Positions 11,929 to 24,292 of a stretch of DNA of 64,000 nt are shown here, in pieces (the stretch's first letter is position 1; each line of letters begins with the position of its first letter). This DNA comes from Melastoma dodecandrum (taxonomy: Eukaryota > Streptophyta > Magnoliopsida > Myrtales > Melastomataceae), in contig JARUPY010000473.1 in the NCBI GenBank assembly GCA_029817715.1, positions 310,001-374,000 of the forward strand, given 5' to 3'. The notes under the pieces are model-generated. The model saw only the letters and a list, made by a program, of their open reading frames with translations. It had not been told where the DNA came from and made no database searches. A program made the translations under genes and the position numbers.

Positions 11929-12515
11929 GGCAAAATATACGATTATGGCCTCAACTTTGAGCCAACTTTCTATTTTGGCAGTAACTTAGTTCGTTATATA
12001 ATTTTGTCACCAACTTTTGTTTTTATTTTGATTTTGGCCAATCATGAATTTCTTCTAGCGAAAGCCAAACAAGGCCTTAATATAGTCTAACATGTGTCAT
12101 ATAATAGTGGAGTTTCGACATCTCATTCATTCGTCTCATAATCCACTTTATCCGTAATAGTCACCCCTTAATAGAACATCATCCCACATTCATCGATTTT
12201 TCATATTTTTTGACAACATCAGCAACTATTGTTAACTTCGGCTTCGAATTAACTTGATTTGTTCATCAAAATTTTATAATAAAAAGACAAATGAAAGGTT
12301 TCAATATTATTTCCTATTTTAAAATTTTTTTTTTCTTTTTAGTCGATAAATGAAAATTGTCTATTGAGGCATTGTTTGTCTTTCGCTAGAAGAAATTCAT
12401 GATTGGCCAAAATCAAAATAAAAATAAAAGTTGGGGCCAAAATTATATAGCAAACTAAGTTAATGACAAAATAGAAAGTTGGCTCAAAGTTGAGGCCATA
12501 AATTGATATTTTGCC
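11929..12515. mobile_element. MULE-like MITE, 587 bp, long terminal inverted repeats, 9-bp target duplication
   Basis: The ends GGCAAAATATA and TATTTTGCC-type are inverted copies that continue for about 150 bp on each side (left to ~12085, right from ~12365), differing at scattered sites. TAAAACAAA occurs at 11920-11928 and again at 12516-12524, immediately outside the ends. A 9-bp duplication with long inverted repeats is typical of Mutator-like elements. The interior is short and AT-rich with no transposase frame, so the element is non-autonomous. Confidence 0.85.
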
Positions 12516-12623
12516 TAAAACAAATTGCGATGAAAGTTTTAAAAGTTACCTAAAGCGGGTTTTTAAAATCCTTTTATTGATTAAAAAGAAGACGAATTTT
12601 AAAATTTCGTCAGTTAAATTTTT

Positions 12624-13707
12624 GACAAATTATCGATTTTTGGCCCAATTTATATGCCAACTTTCTTACGTGACATATCGTTTAAAAAGTTTTAGTTGTT
12701 GCCCAATCTCCATTTTATTTTTTGATTTAGCATAATACCCGACGTTCGTTAAGCGCTGCAGACGTGTCGTTGACGGACATTTACAATGTCTTACGTGGCT
12801 CTATTTTTTTTAGGGAAACGTTACGTGGCCAAAATTGAGAACTTGTCCGTGTTCATTTGGGTTGTTCTTGGCCGCGTTCCCTCACAGCCGACCCCCTCTC
12901 CATCGCACACCGACACTCCACCTTCCACCCCTTCCCCGCGCTCCCCTCCTTCCTGAAAGTCCCTTTCAAGATTTTCTCCTCCCCTAGATAAACCTCGAAC
13001 CGAAGCCCCGCCCCGGCTCGTACCTTGTCCCTACAACCATACGAGACCCCATCATCGTCCCTGACGCGGTGGAGGGTGATGAAGGCCGGGACGTTCGGCC
13101 GGACCTTCGTCCCGTCGATCTCGAGTCCAGCCTAGCTGATCCTGGGGAGGTAAACGAGGGTCAAGGACTCCGGGAATCGCTGGCCGCGATGACCACCGGG
13201 GAAGCGGATGTGGGAAGCGGACGTAGACGGAGCCAATCCTGAGGGGCTGGGGGACACAGTTGAGTAGCTGGGTAAGAAGCTGTCGAAAGCCCTGCACATG
13301 GTGGTTTCTTTGAGGAGTAAAAGTAAGAGTTGGGTTTGTGTGTGGAGTACAGATGAACACGGCCAAGAACAATCCACCCAGATGAATACGGACAAAGAAG
13401 ACAAAAATTATAAACAAACCCTAATATCAATTTCTTTTTCAATTTCTTTCCTTACGTTATAATATATCTCACGTGCATAAACGAGCTGGTTCTCAATTTT
13501 GGCCACGTAACGTTTCCCTGAAAAAAAATAGAGCCACGTAGGACATCGTAAATGTCCGTTAACGACACATCTGCAGAGCTTAACGAACGTCGGGTATTAG
13601 GCCAAATCAAAAAATAAAATGGAGATTGGGCCACAACTAAACTTTTTAAACATATGTCACAGAAGAAAGTTGTCTCATGTGTTGAGCCAAAAAATCGATA
13701 ATTTACC
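12624..13707. mobile_element. Pack-MULE-like element, ~1.08 kb, ~230-bp inverted repeats around a captured gene fragment
   Basis: 12624-12853 and 13484-13707 are inverted copies over ~225-230 bp, sharing AAATTATCGATTTTT near the ends, the CCCGACGTTCG region and an inner stretch with CACGTAACGTTTCCC (right-arm sense). Between them lies GC-rich DNA that reads as part of a protein-coding gene on the minus strand, unlike the AT-rich flanks. This is the Pack-MULE layout. The flanking 9-mers are TAAATTTTT and TAATTTAAA, so a target duplication is not resolved and the superfamily call rests on repeat length and neighbours. Confidence 0.7.
12862..13330 (-). pseudogene. Captured host-gene fragment inside the Pack-MULE-like element
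   Basis: One minus-strand frame runs from MCRAFDSFLP down to a TGA near 12862, with one in-frame TAG at 13132-13134. It contains LTLVYLPRI, LEIDGTKVRPNVPAF, LHRVRDDDGVSYGCRD, RFEVYLGEEKILKGTF and WKVECRCAME. A neighbouring frame in the first part reads RIGSVYVRFPHPLP, suggesting a small frameshift. The pattern loosely recalls plant proteins of the Arabidopsis At1g01500 type, but I am not sure of the family. GC content is much higher than in surrounding DNA, as expected for captured exons. It lacks an intact start and is probably not functional. Confidence 0.55.
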
Positions 13708-13723
13708 TAATTTAAAAAATAAA

Positions 13724-14184
13724 GGCAAGATATCGGATTTTGGCCTCAATTATCGGGCAATTTTCATCTGCGGCCACAACTTTATTTTTTTTTATTTATG
13801 GCCATAACTATGACATTGATTTATTTTGTGGCCGCGTCGTAACGCCGTTACCTACGTGGACTAACGGCTGAACTCGTGGCAACAAACGTGGCCATCCTGT
13901 CTTTTAGAAAAAAGACAAAATATAGGATTTTGGCCCCAATTATCGGGCTATTTTCATCTGCGACCCCAACTTTATGGCCATAACTATGACTTTATTTTAA
14001 AATTGCCACGCAGGATGGCCACGTTCGCACACTCCTTCAGCCGTTAGTCCACGTAGGCAACGACGTTACGACGCGGCCACAAAATAAAACGAAGTCATAG
14101 TTATGGCCACAAATAAAAAAAAACAAAATTGTGGACACATATGAAAATGTGCCGATAATTGGGGCCAAATTCCGATATTTTGCC
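13724..14184. mobile_element. Third long-inverted-repeat MITE, ~461 bp
   Basis: The ends read GGCAAGATATCGGATTTTGGCC on the left and, inverted on the right, GGCAAAATATCGGAATTTGGCC, and stay paired for roughly 190 bp up to the CGTGGCCATCCTG region. A second partial copy of the left end begins near 13912 in the middle, so the element may be nested or internally duplicated. Flanking 9-mers AAAAATAAA and TAAAAAAAA match only imperfectly. The tip resembles that of the 11929-12515 element, so both probably belong to one MULE-like family. Confidence 0.7.
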
Positions 14185-15201
14185 TAAAAAAAAGGTTTAA
14201 AAGAGTCTTGGTTGTAAGAGGAAGTCTTCTACGTTGGATGCCGGGCTTATTTCAAAAGTCCCTTTCTTAAAATTAAGGATGAATTTTTAAAATACATCCT
14301 AATAAAGTAAATTTTGAGAAATTAATATATTTAGTGAATTTGTTTTAGTCTAACCTTATATTTGTATAAAACACACTCGTTGACATAACCAAAATCCGGG
14401 GCTTTTTTAATATTTTAGTAAATTGCAGTTGTTGAAAATTATACCCGAAGAAAAAAGAGAACAGACAGCCCAAAATTCAAGCACCACCGCTAAATCTGAA
14501 ATCCCCCCGGGCAAATTCCCTCGCTGTTCCGTCTGTCTGTCCGTCTCTTCTCCTCCCTTCTCTTCCCTCTCAATTCAATCCCTTCTTCTCCTCCCCGGGG
14601 ATGCCCTAACTTTAATTTCCCCATTTCCTTACTACCTCTCTTCTTCTTCTTCTTCTTCTTCTTCTTCTTTTTTTCTTCTTTTTCTTGGGTTTTCTTTATC
14701 GTCGAGAAAGGACAAACCTTTTCTGCTGACATCCGATTTATCATCCCCCACTCCAAAATTCACTCTCGAAAGATCTGACAGACAATCTTCCAACACCCCA
14801 ACACTTCCCCTTTTACCTCATTCAGTTCGGGGTTGCGCTTCCCTGAGCGATAAGAGAGCCCGAATCACTCTGCATCCTCTGTTCATATGTAAAAATCATT
14901 TGCCTCGCCTTTGGCTCGATTCGGTGTTTTCTCTCTGTCACAGGATTGGGACGCCTGCAGGAGTATCAGCTTGTTGTTGAGTTCGTTCCTTTTTGGCTGC
15001 ATTTTCTGGGTTTTGGGGGATGATTGAATCTGCTCCTCCGCGGCCATTTATTTTTATGTGGGGCCAAAGTTGATCACGGGGAGGATGCTATTAATGATTA
15101 ATAATCTGAGGGAAAGTTGAGCTTCTGGGGACTTCAGATTGCACGAATCGTGCTGGCCAGATAGGGGAAAGGGGGGGGGGGGAGGTTTATGCCTTCTATT
15201 T
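14185..15201 (+). other. Promoter and 5' UTR of the P4-ATPase gene
   Basis: AT-rich to ~14420, then CT-rich leader-like sequence with a TTC repeat. The long plus-strand open frame at 14423-14980 is low-complexity Ser/Leu and is not taken as a gene. A G run lies at 15171-15182. Confidence 0.4.
14641..14669. repeat. TTC microsatellite
   Basis: About nine perfect TTC units in the putative leader of the P4-ATPase gene. Confidence 0.9.
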
Positions 15202-18200
15202 ATGACCGCTGGTCGACGGTTGCTTTCCTCCCCTGATCCGTCAACGTTCTCGTCCTCGTCATTGGAATCTTTTTCCTTTTCGGCTGTGCAGCCGTTCGAG
15301 AATCCTGTTCGGGGTGCTGGCAGCTCTGTTGGTTGCCTTTGCCATAATGCGTCGACAAAACCATCAGCCAACAACGAATGTCTGGGTTGTTTGACAAAGG
15401 GAGAAGGCGAGTCCTCATCCTTGGGATGTCTCTCCCCTGAAACCCCGTACGTTCGTCCTTGGTATTTCCCCCCAGAAGAAGCAGTTCTTTTCTGCTGATC
15501 TGGGGCACAACCAGCAGCTGTACACATCTGGACGCCCCACGCGGGGTTCCATTCTCCCATTTGTGTGGGGTTCTATGGAGCTGCCAAGGAATAATCAGGG
15601 CAACTTGGCTGCTTTTGAAATTTCTGGAGCCCCCTCTTACGCCCAGAACGGTTTGGGTAAGTCCGGAAGGTCCCGGCATAAAAGTGGAAATCTCGAGGGC
15701 CATCATCTTTTTCAGGAAGAAGATCCGAGGTTAATTTATGTAAACGATCCGAGGAAGACTAACAAGACGTACGAGTTCTCTGGGAACGAAGTCACGACTA
15801 GCAGATACACTGTCATTACCTTTTTGCCCAAGAATATTTTCATTCAGTTCCATCGGGTTGCTTATCTTTATTTTCTGGCGATAACAGCTCTTAACCAGCT
15901 CCCTCCGCTTGCTGTGTTCGGTCGGTAGGACAGTGTCTCTTTTCCCTCTCTTGTTTGTGCTTTCTGTCACGGCTATCAAGGATGGCTATGAGGATTGGAG
16001 AAGGCACCGGTCTGATAGGAAAGAGAACAATCGTGAAGCCTTGGTGCTCCAGGGCACTCAGTTTCACTTCAAGAAATGGAAGGGCATAGAGGCAGGTGAG
16101 GTTGTGAAGATTTGTACCGATGAGACTATCCCTTGTGACATGGTTCTGTTGAGTACCAATGACTCCAGTGGACTTGCTTACTTACAGACCATGAATTTAG
16201 ATGGAGAATCGAACTTGAAGACCAGGTATGCTCAGCAGGAAACTGCTTCACATTTTTTTGAAGATCATGTGGTTTCTGGGATGATTTCCTGCGAGCAGCC
16301 AAACCGGAATATTTACGAGTTTACTGCTAACATGGAATTCAATGGGGCTAAGTTTCCCCTCAGTCAGTCTAACATTGTTCTGCGAGGATGTCAACTGAAG
16401 AACACAGAGTGGATCATTGGCGTTGTGGTGTACGCTGGAGAAGAAACAAAAGCTATGTTAAATAGTGCACCCTCACCTTCCAAGAGGAGTAATCTTGAGA
16501 GTTACATGAACAGGGAAACCATGTGGTTGTCTAGCTTTCTCTTCATAATGTGTTTGGTTGTAGGACTCGGAATGGGTTTATGGCTCGTACACCACCATAA
16601 TCAGCTCGATACTCTTCCTTACTACAGGAAGAGGTATTTCATGCAGGGGAAGGATGACATGAAACCATACAAATACTATGGGATTCCCATGGAAACTTTC
16701 TTCTCCTTTCTGAGTTCTGTCATAGTGTTTCAAATCATGATCCCTATATCACTGTACATAATGATGGAGTTGGTTCGCATAGGTCAGTCATACTTCATGA
16801 TCGGAGATAAGTATATGCATGATAGTAATTCTGGCTCAAGGTTCCAGTGTAGATCACTGAATATCAATGAGGATTTGGGTCAAATACGCTACGTCTTTTC
16901 AGACAAAACTGGGACACTGACAGAGAACGAAATGGAGTTTCGGAAAGCCAGTGTTTATGGGAAGGACTATGGTGATATGTTGGATCTGGAAGATTCTCTG
17001 CTGAAATCTAATAGTGCAGGTATGGGTTCTAGTTCAATATGATTCATGTAGAGGACAAGAGTCTTGCCAACTGCACTGCTGTTTCATTATGAGTTCCTAT
17101 GAGTTACTTCCCTGTTTGATAACAGTCGGCGACTAGGGAATCTGGCAAACACTTTCTGCCTTCTCCATGTGAATTTGCGCAATAACATTGACTAGTTAGA
17201 TGCTTTGCAATAGTAGAATTAATTTAGGCTACTTTGTGCTCTTGTCATGTGTGGAATGTTATTGGTTGCCATCTGAAGCAAGGGTCTTCGTGGGGAGAGG
17301 TAAACTAGGGTGCCTCACATCGGTAATGATGTGTGATGACTTTTTTTACCACTAGTGTAAATGTATTTTAAGCACAACTCACTCAAGGGCATTGTTGTAG
17401 CTAGTTTGACATTGGCATTCTGAAGATTGTTGTATGGTTTTGTGCATTCTAATTCTAAATAATCACAACACAGAGCAAAATTTTATTAGGGCAACGTCTG
17501 TACCCTTCAATATCTTCACCTTCACCTTCTGCAATCTTCAGCAGGTGCCAGGAAATATAAACACAAGTCTGAAGTTGCTGTTGATACAGAACTGATGAAA
17601 TTGTTACACAGAGAGTTAACCGATGAAGAAAGAGTGGCAACTCATGAGTTCTTTCTTACCTTGGTGGTGTGCAATACAGTAATCCCTATTTCACTCGATG
17701 ACAATGGGTCAATTGATTATCAGGGTGAATCTCCTGATGAACAAGCTTTAGTTGCTGCTGCAGCTGCTTATGGTTATACTCTTTGTGAGCGCACTTCTGG
17801 GCATATCGTCGTTGATGTCAATGGAGAAAAACTGAGGTAGATAACTGGGTCTCTCATTCCCCCCTATGATGGTTTGCATGCGTCTAGATTCACTCCTCAC
17901 ATTCAACAGCAAATCAAAGGGGTCATCAAAACGAATATTTTAGAAAAGTTTATACCCAGTAAAAGGTTCTCGCTTTGTAATTTAACTATCAATAACATTC
18001 ATGGTTTTGAAGGAAGATGATTGTTTTACCTTAATGATCTCATATCAAGCTTAAGAGAAGAATTGACGATTTGCATGAGACACATCGTTTCCATTTGGGA
18101 ATTTCCTGTTCATTTGGATCAGATAAAAGAACATTAGTTTACAGTTTACAGTTGATGCCGGTATTGTTAACATACTTCTGCTTTTTTTTGGGGTAGAAGG

Positions 18201-21200
18201 GGAGGGCATTAGAAAGTAGACTATAGGTACTTGACTGCGATTTATCTGCCCATGGCATTGCCCCATTTACGATTAGGAAAGCAAGGTTGAAGTAATTCAA
18301 AAGAGAGAATCTTCGATGGAAGATCTCATTAGGAAGCTTGAGGATAAGGTGGTTAAGTACACGAAGAGGTAAACCTCGTATTTATTGAAAAATCATGCTC
18401 ATCAAGTATTGATGAAGAAACTAGCGAGAGATTTCAAGTTGATGACCTACATTGCGGTTTTGTTTTTTGGTGTATATTAAATTTGGTCTATAGTATTTAG
18501 GCTTCTACATTAAATGTATTAAGTATATTATGTTTTACAGTATTGTAAGGGAAGCTGAAACTCATTATCTACTCAAATGAGTTTGAAATGGAAGTCTATA
18601 TTTTGGATTTGTAGTGAAATGTAATATTGAAATCTCGCTGTCAGTTACAAACAAAGAAGGCCATTACTACGTGCAAGTAGAGCACAACAAAAACATGGCA
18701 GTGACAACTGCATCAGGCCTAAGAACAACAAAAAATAACACAACTCAAGGTTGTCCAAGTTTAGTTGAATTTTCTCCAACATCAGCTGTAGTGGCTACTT
18801 CTCGTTGAGCTAATGTTGTAGTTCTCCTGATGCAGGTTCTCTTATTTGTGCCCTATGTTTCCACGCAAATTGCATGCCACTCTCCAATGTCGTCCATAAC
18901 TTATACCAAGTGACTTGTTAGAATGCTGATAAAATGTGCCAAAATTAAAAACAGGGATGAATCATACCAGATTAAGGAATACTCTCAGAGATCTTTGTTG
19001 TGGCCTTTTGGCTGGGGATGGCTGCGATGATAAAGTTTCATGTTGGCTGTTACCCAATTTTCTATAGTATGTGCATTTCATGCCAACTCCCTTCCCGGAA
19101 GGGGGTATGGTTCTGGTGATGGTTTCGGAGTCGAAGAGAATGGATTCAATTACACCATTCGGTGAAAAACAAAAAGTGATAAAATTCTCCTGGTGAAGCA
19201 CAACCCTTTGCCATCTTGTTCGCAACTTTGTTTTCTTCCTCTGCACATGAGTGATTGATGTCTTCTTGAAGCTAGACAAGCGAAATCTCCATTTTTCTAC
19301 AATTGGGGTGATTAAGCTGTTGATTTTAGTTCAATCAGCTAGGCATGGGTTTGAGGAACCACTTGGATTGGAAGTTCCTGTAGATCTAGATTTCGTGCGA
19401 GCAGGATGCATTCTACTTTGTTGTTTGAGGAATTGTTCCTTTACAAAGGCTATTGCGACATTTTAATGGGATTTTATATCTATGGTTGCTTTGGAACCAA
19501 TTTGGTTTGATCATGTTTTTTAAAAACTACCATTTTGATGCCTACATATGCGCTATTGTTATATTTCCATTTGTCTTGTCATTATGCAGGTTGGATGTTT
19601 TGGGACTCCATGAATTTGACAGTGTTCGAAAAGGGATGTCTGTTGTTATCCACTTCCCAAATAACAGTGTCAAAGTACTTGTAAAAGGTGCAGACACTTC
19701 TATGTTCAGTGTTATTGCGAAAAACACTGATAAAGCGGATGATCTGGCCCGTGAAACACAAAAGCACTTGACGGATTATTCATCAATTGGTCTACGAACC
19801 CTTGTAATTGCTGCCAAGGATCTTAGCCAAGCAGAACTTGAGCAGTGGCAATGTAGGTACGAAAATGCTAGCACCTCTCTTACAGACAGGGCTATTAAGT
19901 TACGCCAAACAGCCTCTATTGTTGAGAGTGAATTGAGTCTTGTCGGTGCAACTGCGATTGAAGACAGATTACAGGAAGGGGTTCCTGAAACCATTGAATC
20001 TCTTAGGCAAGCAGGGATTAAGGTCTGGGTCCTCACAGGAGATAAGCAGGAGACAGCAATTTCCATTGGACTCTCCTGTAAACTTCTCACCTCAGATATG
20101 CAGATGATTGTTATCAATGGGAATTCTGAGACAAATTGTAGAAATCTTCTCCTTGATGCCAAGGCGAAGTATGGAGTGACATCGACATGTGCAAAGAGGA
20201 AAAACTTTGAATTGAAAAGTAGTGCAGACAAGAATGATCTTCAACCAGCAAATTATAAAACTTCATCAGAGGTGCCACGGTGGGAGTGGGAATCAGTTAA
20301 AGAAGAAGCCGAAGTGAATGGTCCTTTGGCTCTTGTCATTGATGGGAATAGCCTGGTCTACATCTTGGAGAAAGATTTGGAGTCAGAGGTAAGGCATATT
20401 TATTTGTTTGGCATTCTTTGTGCTTAATATCATGATTGTCCTTTATTTATGCTCTCTTTTTGACATGCTTTCTCCATGCATTTAGTTTGATAAAGTGGTT
20501 TTGGTTTGAATTCAACAGCTGTTTGACCTTGCCACCTTCTGTAATGTCGTTCTCTGCTGTCGTGTTGCTCCCCTTCAAAAAGCTGGTATTGTTGATCTGA
20601 TTAAGAGTCGAACTGATGACATGACTTTGGCCATAGGCGATGGTGAGTTTCTTGCTAATATTTTTTGTAAAGTCTATCTGGAAGGGGTATTTGCTATAAT
20701 GCTGTTATATATCGTTTTTCTTCATCATGCCAGCTTGATCAATGCTTGTATGAAATGCCAGCTTGTAAGATTGTGAAAAGATGTATTCTAAATGGTGTTC
20801 GCTCACACCTTTTTCAGGGACAAATGATGTATCAATGATTCAAATGGCTGATGTTGGGATAGGAATTTGTGGTCAAGAAGGGAGGCAAGCTGTCATGGCA
20901 TCAGATTTTGCAATGGGGCAATTTCGATTTTTGAAAAGATTACTTTTGGTGCATGGCCACTGGAATTATCAGCAAATAGCCTATCTGGTTCTTTACAACT
21001 TTTATAGAAATGCCGTTTTTGTGTTAATGCTGGTAGGTTTTCCTCCCAATGACTGGCACTTATGTTTTCTTTGTGTTGACATTAATTCACTCAGATGAAC
21101 CTTTTTAGTAGTTTCCTCTGGGGTCCCTGAAGATTAGCCAATATTATGCCTCAAGGATTTCTTTCAAATAATTTTGATGTCCTTCCTATAGATTTATTAT

Positions 21201-22174
21201 TTGGTGGGTTCAATTTCCATGGAAGTACTAGTCTGCTGTCTAAGTTTGGTGATAGAACACACTTAGAAATTTATCATTTTATATGTCGCTGCTAATTAAA
21301 TTATTGCAGTCGAGTGCTTAAAGGTTGTTCGTCTTTGGGGGGCTTTTGGCAGGTACATTTTATGCTCGGCCTTTTCAACTACTTCTGCCTTGACCGACTG
21401 GAGTAGTGTCTTATATTCTGTTATACATACTTCAATTCCTACTGTGGTGGTGGGGGTTCTGGACAAGGACTTAAACCATAGGACGCTTCTCGAATATCCA
21501 AAGCTTTATGGTGCTGGGCACAGGCACGAGGCTTACAATCTGCATCTCTTTTGGGTCACGATGCTAGATACTCTATGGCAGAGTCTTGTTTTATTCTACA
21601 TTCCTCTATTTACCTACAATGAGAACACGGTGGATGTGTGGAGCTTGGGAAGTTTGTGGACAATTGCAGTTGTTATTCTTGTTAATATACATTTGGCAAT
21701 GGACATTCAGCAATGGGTATCAATAACTCAAATGGCAGTGTGGGGATCCATCTTCATTTCCTATGGCTGTATGCTTGTGCTTGATTCCATACCAGTCTTC
21801 CCGAACTACTGGTTAGTATGCTGACTAGAGTTTATTAAGCCAACAGTTTTTTTGGCCATTAACTTTCCTTGTTATTGAGTTTATCTTGTGGATATTTCTT
21901 CATGCGTAGAGCACATTGAATGTACAGAAAAGGCTATAAAAGAGTTTCTGTTATTCGTATTACCTTTTTCAGGACTATTTATCATCTCGCAGCATCACCT
22001 CCTTATTGGCTTACCATCATTCTCATAATCGTCATCACATTACTCCCACGCTTTCTTGTCAAAATTGTCTATCAGAGGTTTTGGCCATCTGATATCCAAA
22101 TAGCCAGGGAGGCAGAGATTTTGCTGGAAAGACCTGTTAGTTTGTCGAAGAAACAAGGTGGGAGGTCTACCTGA
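15202..22174 (+). CDS. P4-type phospholipid flippase (ALA1-like), seven exons, with three apparent frame breaks
   Basis: Exons: 15202-17019, 17545-17836, 19590-20388, 20519-20642, 20818-21032, ~21354-21811, 21973-22174. P4-ATPases flip aminophospholipids to the cytosolic leaflet of plasma or endomembranes with a beta (ALIS) subunit. Visible motifs: actuator [11 protein letters not shown], phosphorylation site DKTGTLT (Asp at 16902), nucleotide site VKGAD, hinge [17 protein letters not shown] split across exons 4 and 5, and about ten membrane segments. The start [14 protein letters not shown] at 15202 resembles ALA1-type N-termini. Breaks: (1) the frame from 15202 hits a stop at 15496-15498 beside a T4 run at 15488-15491, and coding resumes in another frame; (2) CGGT is tandemly repeated at 15919-15926 and makes TAG in FGR..TVSLFP; (3) no canonical acceptor restores frame at the exon 5/6 junction. 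Either a recent pseudogene or base errors in the assembly. Confidence 0.85.
15919..15926 (+). repeat. 4-bp tandem duplication CGGT x2 in the P4-ATPase coding exon
   Basis: The duplicated CGGT shifts the frame and creates TAG at 15926-15928. The frames on both sides meet exactly as in ALA-type proteins if only one copy is counted. Confidence 0.8.
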
Positions 22175-24292
22175 CATTCTTGTGCTGACTGAGTTTGAGC
22201 TCTCTGTTAGACAGCTTCCCTTGAGTTAGTTCTGCAGCTGTGATGGCACCTGGTGAAGTAATTAAAAGGTGAGCATTGACCTTGCTAAGTGTGCAATAAG
22301 ATTAAGATATTCATCAATTTGAGTTTGTCTGCTTTTCATGGTTGGGTTTCATTTAATTCCCCATGATCACATTGATTACACTACTTTCATGTCTGTTTGG
22401 ATGCCGGCAGCATAGTTTCTTACACGGGCAAAATGAGATATTTTGAAATGCACTTCTGGATTTAGTTTTGTCCTATACATTCCACGGTTATGGGGAAGAT
22501 CATACATGTGTTGGTTATTTCACCTTGCATTGCAGTAAGTTCTGTGTAATGCAAATGTGGGCGAGTCTGCATTTAAGAGGAGAAGAGTTAAGCATCTGAC
22601 AATCTTTTACCGTGGAAGTCGACAGAGAGGACGACTGCCAACTGAGGGTCAACTCTTTCCTCATGCCTGAGCTGGCCGAGAATGTTGTGGTGATGATAGG
22701 GGAGTCATGGGCGGTGCCATGCAGGTGGCTGCTTGCTTTTACTCTCATGCAGGTTTGTGAAGTTCCGGGTGAATAGCGAGTCAATATTGGAAGTTTTGTG
22801 ATATGGGGGGGGGGGGGATTTTGTTGTTGTAGATAAGGAAGAGAAGGGAAGTAGTTGAGGAGGAGGGGTACAAAAAGGGAAGGAATGAAAGAATTTGTTA
22901 ATGACATTCGGCCCTTAGAGAAAGCGATAATTTATGAAGTGCCAGCATTCCCTGGGCATGGTATCATCATCATCAACCTCTCTTGGTAATGTTTGTTGGT
23001 GGAACCTCAATGGTATTAAAGCAATGTTATCTTTTAGAGAAACAATAATAAAAAATGACAGAGAGAGAGAGAGAGAGAGATGTTAGTATAAAAATGAATT
23101 GAGGAAGACTTGTTTTTCATCACGTGGTGGTGGGTTCCATTATTTGATATTGATTTATTACATCATGTGTGTTTGTGTGTTGGGGGGGAACCTTAAGCGA
23201 GTTTAGGGGTTTTGTTTGACTGGGCTTGGGGGTGCCGGGGGGCTGGTTTTGTCGTCTACCACTCTGGCTGGGAAGTCTGTTGTACAGACTGGACTGAACT
23301 CAACTCACATTTGAATTTGGCGGTGATGTTAGGAATTAAGTGCTTTAATCTACCATGCATCACAATTACTATTATTATTTGAAAAATCACTCGGAGGGAG
23401 GGGGGTGATGACGAACCTGCCCTTACGTCACTCTCTCCCCTTCCGCCCGCCACCATTTACTTGTTTTTCAAATGGAAACCGTTGTTTGCTACGAGAATTT
23501 GAAAAAACCTCAACTTTTTTAGTTCATAAATTATTTCGTCAAAATATGTAATAAGTTTTGAAATTTTTTGATTAATTCTAAATCGACATTAATAAGACCG
23601 ATTTTGTGTTTTTAAGAAAATCGATATTTCTAATACGAATTTTCAAATTTAAAAAATAAAAAAATTAGTATTTAAACACCGATTTTAAATCATCTTAAAG
23701 GAATATGTTTATTTTTATTTTGAAATGTGGAAATTTACACTAACCCTAATCAAGAAATTTTTAAATTTAGAACCATAATTCGCAAAATTAGCATTATTAT
23801 GAAACAAAGCTTGATACCAACAACAACGATCCCATAGTAACCGCGAGTCACGAGAAAGATTATTTTCGTCGGTTAAGTTTGAAAAAAAAATTGTAAAATA
23901 AAGTTTTGTGTTTTTAAAATTCCAAAATATGTTCGGGACTTTCAATTTACAGAAAATTTAATTTTAATTCATAAAAATTTATGGCTTAAAAGTGATTTAA
24001 TAATAAAATATTTTTCAGTGTTTTTCTAGGTCGCAGTTTTTCAGTCAAGAAAAAAAAAATGTATTCATAAAATCGCCGTATACTACCATCAAATTATCAA
24101 AAGTGGTTAATCGAAAGTCAATTAATTTAGAAAATCTTTTTAAAAACTAAACCGTACACACGTATCGAACTAGTACTCCTCTGCTATTCGTCACTTTTGC
24201 CCAAATTACAATCCACACGTCTTGCATCTTCTCCCTTATTTATTCCCTTGCCCTCTTCTCCACAGAGAGTCCTTCCATTTCATCAAAAAGAG
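22175..24292. other. Intergenic: flippase 3' region, then WRKY upstream region
   Basis: Contains a G run near 22806-22817, a GA microsatellite at 23061-23080, and AT-rich DNA from ~23470. The stretch 23400-23450 (GATGACGAACCTGCCCTTACGTCA) resembles 28760-28800, upstream of the WRKY relic. No gene supported. Confidence 0.4.
23061..23080. repeat. GA microsatellite
   Basis: Ten perfect GA units between the flippase and the first WRKY gene. Confidence 0.9.

Noticed and set aside
14423..14980. 185-codon plus-strand frame before the flippase
   Set aside because: No ATG at its start as given; Ser/Leu low-complexity over a TTC repeat; better explained as 5' UTR.
15054..15706. Two 168-codon minus-strand frames
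   Set aside because: Antisense to flippase exon 1, which has strong family similarity.
22804..22817. G runs here and at 15171-15182 and 51102-51114 as possible G-quadruplexes
   Set aside because: Single uninterrupted runs, often assembly-sensitive; no four-tract arrangement.
23470..24180. AT-rich stretches (also 11500-11660, 28930-29400, 59690-59960) as one repeat family
   Set aside because: Share short phrases such as TCGATTTTT-like runs, but I cannot align a unit or find borders by eye.
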